Positions 1-11,952 are shown, counted from the first letter of the stretch. The stretch: 64,000 nucleotides of DNA from Tilletiaria anomala UBC 951 (GCF_000711695.1 NW_013546937.1:17352-81351), one strand, 5' to 3'. Numbers and translations are program-made. The notes: generated by a model not told the origin, from the sequence alone.

Positions 1-2
1 GC

Positions 3-1913
3 GGACGTCAACGTCGTTGTCAAAGCTGAGGCTGTGTTTGATGCGCTAATGGCAACGCTGCTCTCGAGCATCGCGGGGTCCACGCCCCCCATTTTGGGAT
101 CAAGGTGTCCCAAGTCGTCTGAACCACCTGAATCTGATCGAGAAGGGATAATGACACTGCCCGCATCCATGTACACATCCTCGAATGGTATTGCCTGCGC
201 GAGCGGCGAGGCAGCTTTCAATGGGACATGGTGCGCGGCAGTGCTCGAGGGGGGATCGACGACCGAGGTTGAGGCATCAGCAGTACGAGTAGCAGCAGGA
301 GGCACGCCTCCCTGAAAGGAGCTGCTGACCCTATGGGGAATGTGCGGCGCCTCTTGCGATGCGGAAAAGGCGTCGCTAGCTCCATCTGTCTCCTTGTCTG
401 TGCCTTCGGCTGCAGAATCGCTAGTGCTAGCAGGGGGTGCCGGAGCATTGATGTCAGTGATGGCTTTGGCCTGGTAAACAGCTGGGATCTCGTAGTAAGA
501 AGGCGAACCCGCAGGAGCCACTGGCGCTGTGGTCCCCGGTGCCGTTGTCGTAGAGAAGGGGTCATACACCTCGGCAAGCATGCACGAACGCTGAGATATC
601 TTGTGCTGCTCCGACGAATCAGCAGCGGCAGACCCTAATGTCAATGATCGTATTGTCGAAGGCTTCGCTGCGGCTCGCTTCGGATCATCGATGTCATTGT
701 TTCCATCAGTCAGCTCAAACTGATCTTGGTACTGGGACCACATGGCATGTGCACTATCCTCCGAGACGGGATAGATGTCCGATCCGGACGCCGGGCGCTT
801 CTGCGGATGAGCAATGCCTAGCTCGGGCAGCTGCTGCACGGCAGCAATGGAGAGACTTGCAGGATCGACGATGCCGTCATCTCTTTTGGAGGGTGACGAT
901 GTGGTCTTTGAAGTCGTCGCGACATTCTTAATATCTGAGGCCACATTGACTGTAGAGGAGGAAGATCCTGCTTCAGTGAGGGATGTTGCGCCTGCCCTCG
1001 CAGCGAACGACGCACTTGCGTCCTCTGACTGAGCCGATGTCGCGGAGTCCTGCTCGTTTAGCGAATGCGAGACTGGTGCAGCAACGCCAGAGCCAAAATT
1101 GTTGGTGCTCGAGCGCGAGCGCGGTGAAGGAAGAGGGGGCTGAGTGAAGCCGAACGGGGCCTGTGGACTCCCACAGCTACCGCCTCCTCCCGTCGCATGG
1201 GTATTGCTGTTGTTCGTATTCATCATCGGATGGGCCCGAATAGACGGAGAGCCTTGGACGTAATTTGGCCGTCGCGACGACGATTTTCCTGCTCCTGCAT
1301 TCACTGCCCCAGCCAACGGCCATGATCCCGTCCCAGTCATTAGACCTGCCCCCCCTGCAGCCGCGCTCGAGTCACTCGTCTTGCACGCTCGTACCCCATT
1401 GTCCGCATACGAAGGCCAGATATCACTGCGCGTTGGTCCAGATGCGGGAGCTAAGGCCGGCACAGTAGCCTGGTTGCCATCTGCGCAGGCATCTACAACA
1501 ACCTGCCCGATCGGCACGGACATTTTTTGGTCTCTTTGCGCAGACTCCGACGCATCGGCCGGTGGCGGCATCGGCGTAGACTCGCTGCTTTGGTGCCCTT
1601 GGCGCAGCGACTCTCCCGACGAGCTTGTCACAGTCGGTTGACCGGGCGAGGCGCTGAGCGAAGCGCTGCACCTGGCATCGGACGTCGGCGAGCGAGTGTA
1701 TAGGTCGAGAATCGACCCTGGCGAGATGGGCGCTGAGGTGCGATAGTCGGTTGAAGTGATTGGCGAAACGCTGATCCGCAAGGATCGACTCATGCCAGCA
1801 GCTTTTCTGTTGGGCGCTCCGTCTGTTGTGCCGCTATTGTTGATGCTGTTAGCAAATTCCTGACCTGTGCTCGATGCCGAGGAAGGAAAAGAGTCATCGA
1901 AGGAGCCTGCCAT
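3..1913 (-). CDS. Ser/Ala/Pro-rich disordered protein, C-terminus cut by window edge
   Basis: One reading frame stays open from an ATG at 1913 down to the left edge of the window (637 codons, no stop), so the gene is partial at its 3' end. An in-frame stop lies just upstream (1935-1937), which supports this ATG. The product begins MAGSFDDSFPSS and is almost entirely low complexity, rich in Ser, Ala, Thr and Pro, with many SP/TP sites. No transmembrane segment or recognisable domain is visible in this part; any folded domain must lie beyond the edge. Such length without a stop in a Ser-rich composition is strong evidence of coding. The many short plus-strand frames across it look like shadows. 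Function is unknown. Confidence 0.75.
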   Translation of the reverse strand, partial: MAGSFDDSFPSSASSTGQEFANSINNSGTTDGAPNRKAAGMSRSLRISVSPITSTDYRTSAPISPGSILDLYTRSPTSDARCSASLSASPGQPTVTSSSGESLRQGHQSSESTPMPPPADASESAQRDQKMSVPIGQVVVDACADGNQATVPALAPASGPTRSDIWPSYADNGVRACKTSDSSAAAGGAGLMTGTGSWPLAGAVNAGAGKSSSRRPNYVQGSPSIRAHPMMNTNNSNTHATGGGGSCGSPQAPFGFTQPPLPSPRSRSSTNNFGSGVAAPVSHSLNEQDSATSAQSEDASASFAARAGATSLTEAGSSSSTVNVASDIKNVATTSKTTSSPSKRDDGIVDPASLSIAAVQQLPELGIAHPQKRPASGSDIYPVSEDSAHAMWSQYQDQFELTDGNNDIDDPKRAAAKPSTIRSLTLGSAAADSSEQHKISQRSCMLAEVYDPFSTTTAPGTTAPVAPAGSPSYYEIPAVYQAKAITDINAPAPPASTSDSAAEGTDKETDGASDAFSASQEAPHIPHRVSSSFQGGVPPAATRTADASTSVVDPPSSTAAHHVPLKAASPLAQAIPFEDVYMDAGSVIIPSRSDSGGSDDLGHLDPKMGGVDPAMLESSVAISASNTASALTTTLTS

Positions 1914-2768
1914 GCCAAGTCCAAAAGCAACTTGTCAGGACGGGTAGGTGGGATGTCTTTTCTTTCGCTGAGGCGCCTGTCATTAGGTCGAATCTGACAC
2001 TCGCTCACCTGGGATGAGTGGGGTTGGTGATTCTTGCACAAATTCTTGCGCGTCCGGAGGCTGAACTTGCAGGGCCAGCTTGCCAGTAGCGGCGCCGGAA
2101 GCGACGGCCGAGGAAGTAGTCGTCATTAGGAGTGTATCGTCTACCAATCTCCAGCTTGAATGGGCGTTTCACGGGAGCCTACAAGGGCATCGTAAGCCGA
2201 CAGCCCAGTCTATGCGGGTGCGGTGCGGTGCGGGGAAGGCGTCTGGCCGTCAAATGCTCAATTTGACTGATCAATCAAAGCAGGCATGTACGAGTGGCAT
2301 GTCCGGGCCATGGCGTGACCAGCGAGAGCGAACGTCCTCACGCACAACCGATGATGCCGGCGTATACCTGACCTCTGCGCCGCCTCAGTGCGCATACAGC
2401 GTCGTCCTCCGTCCTGGTTGAACCAAGCCGAGTGGATGACATGTATGTGATTGGAATGCTAAATGGATTGATGGTTGATAGATTGTTGCAATCAAGCCAG
2501 GGCCCGCCGCTGGAGCCCTTGCCTCTCACACAACAGCAGGTGAGCGCGGCGCCACAGCAGTGCGCTCGGTTTGAGTTGTGGGCGCACGGGGCGCACACCT
2601 TAACACCAAAGCGCGACTTTAGCTAGGAGAAAAGCCAAACCTGCTTGTGATGCGTACAAGAGGAGACAACAGCAGGCGCAGGCGCTACTTACACGCGCAG
2701 TCGGTAGCCCACAGAAGAGGCATGCAAGCTGGTCTTGCTCTCATCCAAAACGGCGACAGAAAGGAGAA
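1914..2768. other. Divergent intergenic region
   Basis: This is the shared upstream region between the disordered minus-strand gene and the ARMH3-like plus-strand gene. A short run of GGTGC-type repeats sits near 2214-2236. I see no supportable gene or RNA. Confidence 0.5.
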
Positions 2769-5625
2769 ATGGCGGTGCACAGCTCGATCGCGTCTAAGTT
2801 CTCCCTCTCCTGCGCCGCGCTGCTGACAGGCAAGCAGCCATGGCTAGAGGGGGCGAACAAGTACTACTACAGCAGCGATGACGGCACCGCCGCTGATCCA
2901 CATGGTCCGGCGCAGGAAAAGCATGAGCCAGCAGGCGCTATGTCATCGTCTTCCTCTTTTACGCCAGGGAGCAGCGCAAATGCACTGCTCGCCAAGCGCC
3001 GAGAAAGGTGGTTCGCCGATTTGCTTTGCCTCCCCGTCGAACCGTCGGCTTTAAGGGAGCCGCTGACCGCCACGGTTCCCATCCGAGTGCTTCTCGATGA
3101 AGAGCCTGGCAGCAAAGGCGAACAGATCAGAACAAACATCCGGCATCTCTGGCAGTACTCGCTGAAGGCGTGGAACGATCGAGATGAGGCTCGTCATCAC
3201 AATGCGCTGCAGGTGAGTGATGTGGATGCATGTGTCATCCCTAGTTGCCAGCTTACGAGTCACTTTTGTGCACCGAAGATCCTTGTCTATCTCTCGGACA
3301 TAGTCTTGTCCAAATCGCTGTCGGCACTCTCCATCATCTCGATCCTCTGCTCCAGCGTGACGAATGCCGATGCTGACCTCCTCGCTTTGGTCGAGACCAT
3401 TCGGCTGTCCCTGCAGCGATGCTGCCCTCGTTCATCCCCAAAATTCATCTCGGACGGAAGCGACACGGACGAACGACGTGCCGAATTGTTACTTACGCTC
3501 AAACTGATCATTGTCTGGACCGCCAGAGCGGGTCAAACGAGCCTGTCCAGTGCCTTTTTCCGCAGAGACCTCTTTCCCTCTCTGTCCGCTGTTCTCTCCG
3601 CCGTCAGTACCTCTACCTTCGAGCCTAACACACTGAAGCCAGGTAGAGAGAATGGAGCCGAGTACATTACTCCATCGCCGCCGTGGCTGCGCGAAGTCAA
3701 AATTAAAACGTCGCTCTGTCTCACGCTGCTATGCACCAGCTCCCTGCCGCTCACAAGGCGATTGGGTGAGATCGAATACGACGCCGTCTTTTCCGGGAAT
3801 CCTTACGCGCGTCGCCTAGCCGACTGGGTCGACGTGGCAAGCATGTCGGCTGGTATCTGTGAGGCATCTGCCGAAGTGTGGGAACAGGGTGTCATTGCTG
3901 CATATGAGCAGCGCGGCGAGCAGGAAACGCAGCATGCAAGCGGCCTGAGCAGCTTGTGGGGTCTTGGGGCGATTTTTAGCAGGCAGAGCAACGTTCCGGC
4001 TGTCGACGGAGTTCCAGCAGGGAAAAGTAACGGGAGAGCTTGTGAGACGAAAACTTTGTAGGTGTTGTAAACAAGGCATCTTCCTTAGGCGGGCGAGGCG
4101 AACTGACTGACTGGCATACCTATTTGCGTACAGACCGGCTCCCAGTGTCTGCACGCTGTTGCCCATTCTTCTTCTGAGCCACCTGAACGGCGCTTTTGTC
4201 GGCGCCCTCACAAACGGCAAAGCAGACGGCGGTTTAGCCTCTGCATCCACCGGAGGCGTGCCCACTCTGCCGTCTATCGCTCCGCATCTCTCGCTGCTCA
4301 GCATGTCGACCTTTCTGCATGCGAACGCAGCGGCCGATGCGCGCTCCGCAGCATGCGCACGCCTCTCACTTGCCACGCTGCTTTCCCTCGTTCAGTGCGC
4401 GCGAGCCGAGTCGCTCCTGCGGCCGCTAGAGACCCACGAGCTGCAGCGCATGCGCATCTGCCTGCACCGACACACGGGCGGTATCGTGCCTGCCAGCTCA
4501 ATGGCCCTGGCCACTAGCATATTCAAGCGTGCGGTCGCCGCGCCGCCGCAGACGAGCATGCACTACATCCTGCTGAACGCCAGCATCTTTCTGCGCAACA
4601 ATCTCAGCAGGCGGCTCAACGGGGAGGGGTATCTCCTGGCTCTGCGCCTCGTCTCGCACGCGCTCGCGCTGTTGGCCACCACGCGCACGATGCTCGATCT
4701 AGACTGGTCCGCGCACTGGCATGCGCTGCTGTCCTTCGCATCCTTCCTCGCATCTAGAATTGGCGAGCTCGAGGCGCAGTACCAAGATGCGGCGCGGCGG
4801 GCAGGAAAGCAGCTGCTGTGCACTCTCAGCGCCGCACTACTCGAATCCGATCGGTTCCTCCCTTCGCCCAAGGAGGTGCATCAGTTGATCTACGAGGTGG
4901 TTCGCTCGGGCGCCATGCTGCGGAGGCTCGCTGCAGCGCTGGTACCCCATTTGGTCGCCGGCTCCTCGCCTACTGATGCACGCGCGCCTCCATCTTCTGC
5001 TGGGGAGACGAATTCCGACAGCGGTCCATTGACGCCGATGCCGGTGACCCCGACTCCGCATAGCGCCGCGTCCTTTCTCTCCTTCACCGATTTCTTAGCG
5101 TCGAGCCCGCCTTTGCCGCAAAAAGCATACGTCGAGCTGCCCGGTTGGAAGGTGCTAGAGTTGGTTATTAAGACCGTAGAGGCCAAATTGCAGCAGCAAG
5201 GAGATGCGAACAGCAGCGCCGTAGGACCTGCGGACCCTCCTGTCGCGTCCGGGTTGAGCGTCAAGACTGTGCTCTCGGCGATTGCTAAGCTCAATCTGGA
5301 TGTCTTGCTTGCTGGTGCCAGCGTCGAGGAACTCCGGGTGGAGGATGGCAGCGGGCGCCGACTGGCCGGTATGGATGCGGACAAATCGGGCAGGCGGACA
5401 GGCCGTTATTATGGCGGCGGAAGCAATGGAGACGTTAGCACAGGCAGTCAGCACAATGAATACCTGTCGGCCAATAGTAGCGCTGCGCCGAGTCGCACTG
5501 CTTCACCAGCTCCAAGCTTTGGTGATGGGTATGCCAGCGCCGGCTCGGGCGGCAACAGCAGCGGGGCGCATACTGGCTTACTCGCTGTGGTCAAGCTTTG
5601 CGCTGCTGATGCACTAACACTGTAA
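2769..5625 (+). CDS. ARMH3/DUF1741-type armadillo-like protein
   Basis: Three exons: 2769-3212, 3279-4057, 4134-5625, giving about 904 residues. The 66-base first intron is in frame but breaks the alignment; splicing joins NALQ to ILVYLSD as the family pattern expects. The second intron (GTAGGT..TACAG) joins phases exactly. Segments resemble human ARMH3 (C10orf76) in order: RRERWFADLLCL near the start, the IRTNIRHLWQYSLKAW helix, SGLSSLWGLGAIF, the HWHALLSFASFL helix and EVHQLIYEVVRSG. ARMH3 is an all-helical protein that binds PI4KB at the Golgi and supports PI4P supply; the fungal role is inferred. There is a Ser/Pro-rich insert near residues 660-690 and a Gly/Ser-rich C-terminal tail. Family call is from remembered similarity, moderately sure. 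Confidence 0.75.
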
Positions 5626-5757
5626 TAGGGGTATATGCTTGCAATCTATGTACATGATTGGAGTGTATAGGCTCGGTCTGTATGTGCGTGCGCACCGTCT
5701 GTCATTTCCACATTATCTGATATGGTATATTGGCAGCTTATTGATCTCGCAGCTGCA

Positions 5758-6571
5758 TCAACACGGGCGCACGCCCACCTTGCCACCGTGCACTAGGATG
5801 TCAACGCACTGGCGCCATTGGACAAACCAACTGTAGCCTTTATAATGCTGTATGCCGAGCTCGTGGGATGGCAGCGTAACGTGGTACTTGAGCGCTTTAA
5901 GAGGGGAGACGAAAGGGAGGAGCAGACAATGGAGGTGCAGGTGATCGACAGATCGAAAAGGTGGAATCTGTGAGCAGGTGAGGCGTGGTTGGTGGTCAGC
6001 CAAGGCCAATAAAGAGGAAATGGGGGTTCCCAGGAGGGTGATGAGCACGCACATGGAAGCCGAAGCGTCTAGCCCCTGGTATTCCGACTTCATCCGCATA
6101 TCGTTCCTGTCCAGGCCTCATCTTCGCACGTGTCTCTATCGAGGCACATCCTGCTCCCTTGTCCGTATCATGTTGCAATTCTCTCGCGGCAATATCGATT
6201 GCCAGTTGCCCAAAGGCATGCATCTGCTTGATCAGCTTGGCATCATCGTCGTTGCCGTCTCCTTTTCCTTCCCCTTGTCTCCTGCTGCGGAGGGTCTTGA
6301 CGTTGGCAATGTGCACTCGAGGGACGACAAGCAGGTGTACCCGTGCGGCGGGCGAGCGATCGTAAAAGGCGATGAACGAGTTGTCTTCGTGGACGATGCG
6401 GAAGCCGCCGGCGCGTGTGGGGTTGCAGAAGATGCAGTTGGCTGATGCTGGTAGTGGGATTGGGGGGTCGGCTACCTTTGCAAGAGGGCTGTATAAACCA
6501 TGAGGGCGGGAGCGCGAGTGCTCAGGAGAGAGGCCGAGGCATGAGAGGAGCAGGTCAGGCGGGGAGACCAT
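5758..6571 (-). CDS. HIT-family (HINT3-like) nucleotide hydrolase
   Basis: Two exons: 6571-6053 and 5967-5758, joined over an 85-base intron, giving about 242 residues. Splicing yields FGFHIPPFRSVDHLHLHC, the full histidine triad (HLHLHC) preceded by the GFH..PPF..V lead-in typical of HINT proteins. The unspliced first exon alone lacks the triad. A CIFC zinc-type pair lies near residue 47, as in HINT/aprataxin relatives. HIT enzymes hydrolyse nucleoside phosphoramidates or adenylated intermediates in cytosol or nucleus. The protein is longer than most HINT3 members because of a Lys/Asp/Gly-rich insert after PRVHIANVKTL. It is convergent with the ARMH3-like gene, 132 bases away. Confidence 0.85.
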
Positions 6572-7335
6572 TCTCTCGTCCGTGACGGGCGTTTAAGAGC
6601 ATCGATCGATGGGTTCCCAGCTCAGGAGATCGGAGGGCTGGAAGAGCAGGCCGGGTAAATGCGAAAACACGTCGCAAGTTGCAGCATGGAGGACACTGTC
6701 CCTGGGGTAACAACGAACAACCCTACCACCTACAGGTTGACAAGCATCCATCTAATCAACATAAAGCACGTAACTATCAAAAGCTCGCTCCAACACCAGT
6801 CTATCAGTCTATAGTCGGTGGATGGTGTACTCTTGTCAATTGTTTATAGCGTGTTCAAAGATGCTCGTTCGGTGCAAATGAACGATGTTCATAGTGCGCT
6901 GGGCGGGCATCGGGGAATCACTCCGCCAAACGAGTTATTACGAGGTTTGGTGACCCTGCAAGGAGTGCACTGTTTGGTTCTATGGACCTGACACCGAGAT
7001 GCAGCCTGCATCGTTTGACAATGGCTCATACAAGTTGAACTTCATGGCATTGACAAAGCAGGAAGCTCACAGCCTTCTTGCCATTGCACCCACTTGGCGC
7101 GCAACTGTACGTGTCGTGCCTGTGGCGCTTGACTCCTACCTTTGCCTCCTTTCTCGCCGGCTGGCGTAGGATCGAGCACCGTGACTCGACCAAACGGTAA
7201 ACGTCCGTGGCCTTGATATCGTAGAGTTCTTTTACTCAATTCTCAAACTGTGAAGCGCGAAAAGCTGCCGTGGATTCAAGCCTCACAGATCAGTCCGCGG
7301 TCTTTCCTCCCGGCAGGTAGCTACAAGCTAGAATC
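6572..7335. other. Divergent intergenic region
   Basis: Upstream region shared by the HIT-family gene (-) and the HUA1-like gene (+). It is more AT-rich than its neighbours. No gene, tRNA or clear repeat is visible. Confidence 0.5.
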
Positions 7336-9162
7336 ATGGGCGACGCAAATGGGCTTGCAGGCGCAAACAGCGCAGCCGGTGCTTTGCCATCCTCGTCCTC
7401 TGTCGCGTCGAGCTCGACGGCAACATCAGCATACAAATCGACTAATCCGTTTGCAGCGCTTATAGAACAAGAGTCAGGTGGTCTGCAAGTTGCAGCTCCG
7501 CAGTCATCGTCGAGCGCTAGTACAGACGCAGCGGTCGCCAGCGAGGCCGCAAACTCGCACATGCACAGCTCATCTCGACATCAAGCAGCACACGACCCAT
7601 TCGAGCTGGCTGAGCTGGAAGCAAGCCTTCCGGCTTACAATACAGGAAATAAAGGCACGAATGGTCAACATGCGAATACAGAAGAGTATGGAAGGCCCGC
7701 CGAAGAGATCGCTCAGCCAGAATCTGATTCCGATTCTGGCTCGAACCATGGTGATGATCCCGGTCCGGATGTTCATGTTGTGACAGAGCCGCTGCCTACC
7801 AATGCTCAGCCCATAGCAAACATCGAACACCCTTCCCTTAATCCAGCTAGGTCACCTCCGGCGGCTCCTTCATCATCTCAATTCAACAAGGAGCCTTCAT
7901 TGACTGCTTCCACATCTCTTGCTGCAATTCCAGTAACGACATCATATTCAACGGCCTCTAGTTCTTCAGAACAGCCAAGAGTACCAGCGACCAGATACGC
8001 ACCGCCATCAGGTCCACCGCCAGATAGAGGACCGGAGCGAAGCTTCGCGCCACCGTCAGGTTCGCCGCCAAACTTAGCACCGCCTCAGCATCCAGCCATT
8101 GCTGTGGGAAGCTCTAGCAGCACCAGTAGCGGCAATAGCAGCCATGACCGCAGTGGTAATAGCGCCAGCTCGGCGGTCCCCTTACTGCCCAACTATCATC
8201 CTAGCGCAATTCCGACACCAGGACAGCCGCTGCTTCTTCAAGGGCGTCTTCTGCTCTACCCGCCGCGCCTGTCCCCGTGCTCGAAATGCCGCGGGACGGG
8301 CTACAAGCGCGCAGACGTCTTGAATCCGTGCGTGAGGTGCTGGGATAGGTACGGTCGATCCTTCCAGAGCATTTTGGACGGTAGGATCGACATAAGACAG
8401 TATTCGCTGCAGGCGCCATTGCCAGTCTTAGCCCATCATAACAGCCACCATCACCATCCCCACCACAATCACCATGGCGGAGGCGACTATCCGGGAGCGA
8501 TGTCCAATGCAAGCAGCCTTCCCCAATTTCAACCCCTGCCTCATCATGGGCAGCAACAATTCTCGCCACCGTCGCACCCACCGCCACATCCCCGTCTTGA
8601 CCCTCCGCAAGTGACACGCACGTCAGAAGCAGAGGCAGACGAACCGGACGGCGAGGCGCCGCCTTCGTACGAGGCAGTCGTTACGACCCATCCGAACCAA
8701 ACGTTACCACCACAGAGAGTGGGAGAGGCCAACCGACCTCAGCAGGGCCAACAAATGGGGCAAGGGCATTTCAGACCCTCAGATGGAGGGGCAGCGCATC
8801 TGGTACCGCCGGGTCAGTCCCTCTATCATTACCCTTATTCACAGCAGCACGCGTACGCACAACAATCATTCCCGCTTCACACAGGCCCTCCCGGTTCCCT
8901 GCCATACGCACCATACCCGCACCAAGGCTTCCCGCCGCAGCAGTCACACCCGCACTTGCACCACGGCAGCTTTGCCAATGTCCATGTCACAGGCCCTGGC
9001 CGGTATCCACCGCCTGGTGCACTGGTACTACAACCAGGCGATCCGCGAATCGGTGGGCGGCTATGTTTTCACTGCGATGGCACAGGGACAATTGAGGGGC
9101 TATTCTTCGGCGATGACATTTGCGAGCGGTGTCAAGGCGTTGGTAGATTGTTTGCGCCTTGA
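7336..9162 (+). CDS. HUA1: HUA1-like proline-rich protein with two zinc-knuckle motifs
   Basis: A single exon of 608 codons. Most of the chain is Ser/Pro/His-rich and disordered, including a His-rich run near residues 370-382. Two DnaJ-like cysteine motifs stand out: SPCSKCRGTGYK followed by NPCVRCW near residues 314-336, and CFHCDGTGT followed by CERCQGVGRLF at the very C-terminus, preceded by GDPRIGGR. This arrangement matches yeast Hua1 and its fungal relatives, cytoplasmic proteins linked to actin patches and to Rsp5 ubiquitin ligase. A PPSY motif near residue 440 is a candidate WW-domain ligand, which fits an Rsp5-adaptor role. Zinc binding and Rsp5 binding are inferred. The gene is convergent with the Ser-rich gene downstream. 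Confidence 0.8.
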   Translation: MGDANGLAGANSAAGALPSSSSVASSSTATSAYKSTNPFAALIEQESGGLQVAAPQSSSSASTDAAVASEAANSHMHSSSRHQAAHDPFELAELEASLPAYNTGNKGTNGQHANTEEYGRPAEEIAQPESDSDSGSNHGDDPGPDVHVVTEPLPTNAQPIANIEHPSLNPARSPPAAPSSSQFNKEPSLTASTSLAAIPVTTSYSTASSSSEQPRVPATRYAPPSGPPPDRGPERSFAPPSGSPPNLAPPQHPAIAVGSSSSTSSGNSSHDRSGNSASSAVPLLPNYHPSAIPTPGQPLLLQGRLLLYPPRLSPCSKCRGTGYKRADVLNPCVRCWDRYGRSFQSILDGRIDIRQYSLQAPLPVLAHHNSHHHHPHHNHHGGGDYPGAMSNASSLPQFQPLPHHGQQQFSPPSHPPPHPRLDPPQVTRTSEAEADEPDGEAPPSYEAVVTTHPNQTLPPQRVGEANRPQQGQQMGQGHFRPSDGGAAHLVPPGQSLYHYPYSQQHAYAQQSFPLHTGPPGSLPYAPYPHQGFPPQQSHPHLHHGSFANVHVTGPGRYPPPGALVLQPGDPRIGGRLCFHCDGTGTIEGLFFGDDICERCQGVGRLFAP

Positions 9163-9644
9163 TGTTGCTCGGCAGCAGGGTCAGTGCATAGAACGAGGGT
9201 TTCTTTTCAGCGACAGAATCCTGCTCCTCAATGCTACCATCTCTTGCTTCTGCTTAAAAATACATGCAAATGCGAGTGTGTGGGTTTGGAATGAGCCGTC
9301 TGCTTTCGAGTGCTACCTGGCACTGTGGGATGAGTTCGGGCGCGCGCCCAGGATGGAAGAGAAGCGAACTATACGCGTGGACAGGGAAAAGGGTGGGGAA
9401 CGAGCAGGATAAATGCTAAACATGGAAGTAGGTTTCCACAATTGAAGCGGTAGAAATTTCCTGTTGTTGAAAGTGGTATTTGTTGGAGTTATGCTGACTA
9501 TCGCCCTTGTGGCACTCCTCTAGAAGGGTATATTTTTGCGGCGTTGAGCTCGGATAGATTCCCTGCAATGCAACGCACAGCATACATTCTGTGAGTGTGC
9601 CTTTGATGATTTCGGAGAGCCATGCTTTTTGAGGTAGTCGTCGA
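9163..9644. other. Convergent intergenic region
   Basis: It separates the 3' ends of the HUA1-like gene and the Ser-rich minus-strand gene. Presumably it holds both 3' UTRs. No other feature is seen. Confidence 0.5.
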
Positions 9645-11952
9645 TCACCGCGGCGGAGGCAAGGCCACTCCATGCATCCGTATGTAATCGTCGCTGCGCT
9701 TCGTTAGGTCCTTGATGAGCTCCGACACGTCATGCAGCACGCGCATTCGCTCTTCATGCGCGACCCCGTCTTTGCTGGCAGTCGCTCGAGTGGACGAAGA
9801 TCTCGTCGCTACTGATGAGGACGCCTGCCCGCGCTGGCCCCGTGGGGGCAGTGGCACGCGCGGAGGAGGACGCTGCACGCGGTTGCTGGGGTTCATCGAG
9901 GAATGAGCTTGTAAAGATGCGCTTGGAGGGCATGCATTCTCTGATAAGGAATGTGTGACTGATGCTGAGCGGCTGTGGTCGCCTGCCAACGCTGAGGTGT
10001 CTGCGCTAGGCGATTGAGACTGCGCGACAAAGCGGCGTAGTGTTTCCAGCGCAGCCCGCACTTCATCGTAGCGATCAGCCGGGTTTTCAACATAGGACCC
10101 CCGATATGGCAGGTTGCCGGAGACTGTGTCGATCCTGGCCCGCAGGCTGGTGTCATGCCCGCTTCGCCGACCTGCCTCGCGGTATTGGCTGAGCGTCGAT
10201 ACAGGTCGTGCAGCTGACGCCTGATGTAAGCCCAAATTGCGGATGTCAAGCTGCGAGAGACCATAGCTGGCGCCAGACCCGCCAGTAGGCATTGATACCA
10301 TGGACAAGGGTCTTGAGCGAGGCCATGTGGTGGCACGGGCCCCTAATGATGATGATGACTGCGGACAATCACTAACACGCTGCGACACACTCCGCCTTGG
10401 CTGTGACGACTGTTGCTCTGGCAGAATGTCGTACGCACTGGCGGAAGGAGATGACAAGGGTGTTTTGACGCCAGAGTTACATCGCTGGTTGAGCGTAATG
10501 GATTCGTCAAAAAGCCACGAGTCATAAGCCGTCGATGCAGACCTGCAATCAAAACTGCTGCCTAGACGTGATGTGTCGGTAGGGTAGGATGAAGTGCCGC
10601 CAGATAATGAACCTCTCTGCATCCCCGAATCGTCAAGGGCATCCTCGCTGGCTTGCATGCGCTGTGAACCACCTCTGGGGGACTTGCCCCGTCGCCATCC
10701 ACCTGCATTTAATTCGTAAGAAGTCTCGACTTGGCCAGGAGGATCTATGCCTGGAAAAGAGGAAGAAGAGGGGAGGCCGTGAAGGGATTGAACCGGGCTC
10801 CGTCGCCTTGTGAGGGCGAGATGCGAAAATAGAGAATGCTGTGAAGAGGTAGCGTTCTGACTTCTCATTCCCATTGCAGCACGAGCAGACAAGGAAGCCG
10901 TCGGAGCTATGCTACCCCCAGTATGGTCTCGGCGCAAGGGTCGTCGGCGCGGTCCCACTGCTGCATCTGACGGAGAGAATGATTGCCCCGGTGTTGTACT
11001 GGGGTGCAGAATGGCATTGCAATTATCTGGTTGCGAAATGCACAATTCTGAAAGCATCAAAGTTGGATTCGTTGTCGACTCGGAGGCGGCCTCTTCTGTA
11101 CACCCCTGGAAGCGTGGACCGACCGCTTGCTGTTGAAGTTGCAAACGCAAGATTTCACTATCTGGAGTCAATTGCTGAGAGATAACCGATGGCGAAAGGG
11201 AAGCCTCGGATGAATGGGTACCAGGACTTCCGACGTCTTTTTCCAAGTCCATGTCGGTATCACTCGAAACCGAGAGGCTGCTTTGAGTGCGCGGCCTAAA
11301 GGATGACCACCGATCCTGAGCATGTGTGAGGTCTGGCTGACCGGTTTCCAGAACTTCACCGCTAGAAGTACCTGCGAATGTCATCGGGCGGCGTCGATGG
11401 GATGCTCTGTGAACATTACGCTGCAAGTTCCCCGGCGGACTCTGCAATTGCGACCCTGACTGAAATTGCCTGCGGTCGAAGGGGAAGCTGAAGTTGGGTA
11501 ATGCAAGATTGGCGCTCTGAAGGATTCCAGATCACCTGTTAGTATTCCATTAGCTTTTATGAAGCTTTGCGTTAGGATCTATGTTTGGCCGTGCTCACCC
11601 TCTGTGACGTATCAAGATCTCCTATGGACTCGAGCAGCGCAGTCATACCTTCTTGTGATATGCTGGCGAGCCACGCGGCTTCGCTCACGATTGTAGGACT
11701 TGAATCTTGCAAGGGAAATGTGGGTACAGCCTGGCTTTGCTTGAGGGGTGCGAAAGTGGCGAAAGAATTGCTGGAGCTTGCTTGACCTAGCCAAGAAGAG
11801 TACGGGTGGTCATTTTCAAGCAGTTGAACTAGCGGCGACAGATCTTCCTGTGGTGCATCGTGTTGGAACAAAGCTGGCGTCAAAAGCAAATGCGGTAGCT
11901 CGCCATCCTGAGATACCCGGTCGGACAACCCCTGACCCGGGCTCGGAAACAT
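9645..11952 (-). CDS. Ser-rich protein of unknown function
   Basis: Two exons: 11952-11599 and 11516-9645, giving about 741 residues. The 81-base intron has GTGAGC, a perfect ACTAAC branch site and CTTCAG, and joins in phase (..DTSQR to SANLALPNF..). An in-frame stop precedes the ATG. The chain is dominated by Ser, Arg, Gln and Pro and looks disordered. Two parts look more ordered: an acidic/hydrophobic N-terminus (LSPLVQLLENDHPYSSWLG, MTALLESIGDLDTS) and a C-terminal helix (VLHDVSELIKDLTKRSDDY), preceded by proline-rich RVPLPPRG-type sequence that could bind SH3 domains. I do not recognise the family. Regulatory or cytoskeletal roles are guesses only. Confidence 0.7.

Noticed and set aside
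6053-6571. HIT gene as a single unspliced frame
   Set aside because: Without splicing the histidine triad is lost; the 85-base intron restores HLHLHC.
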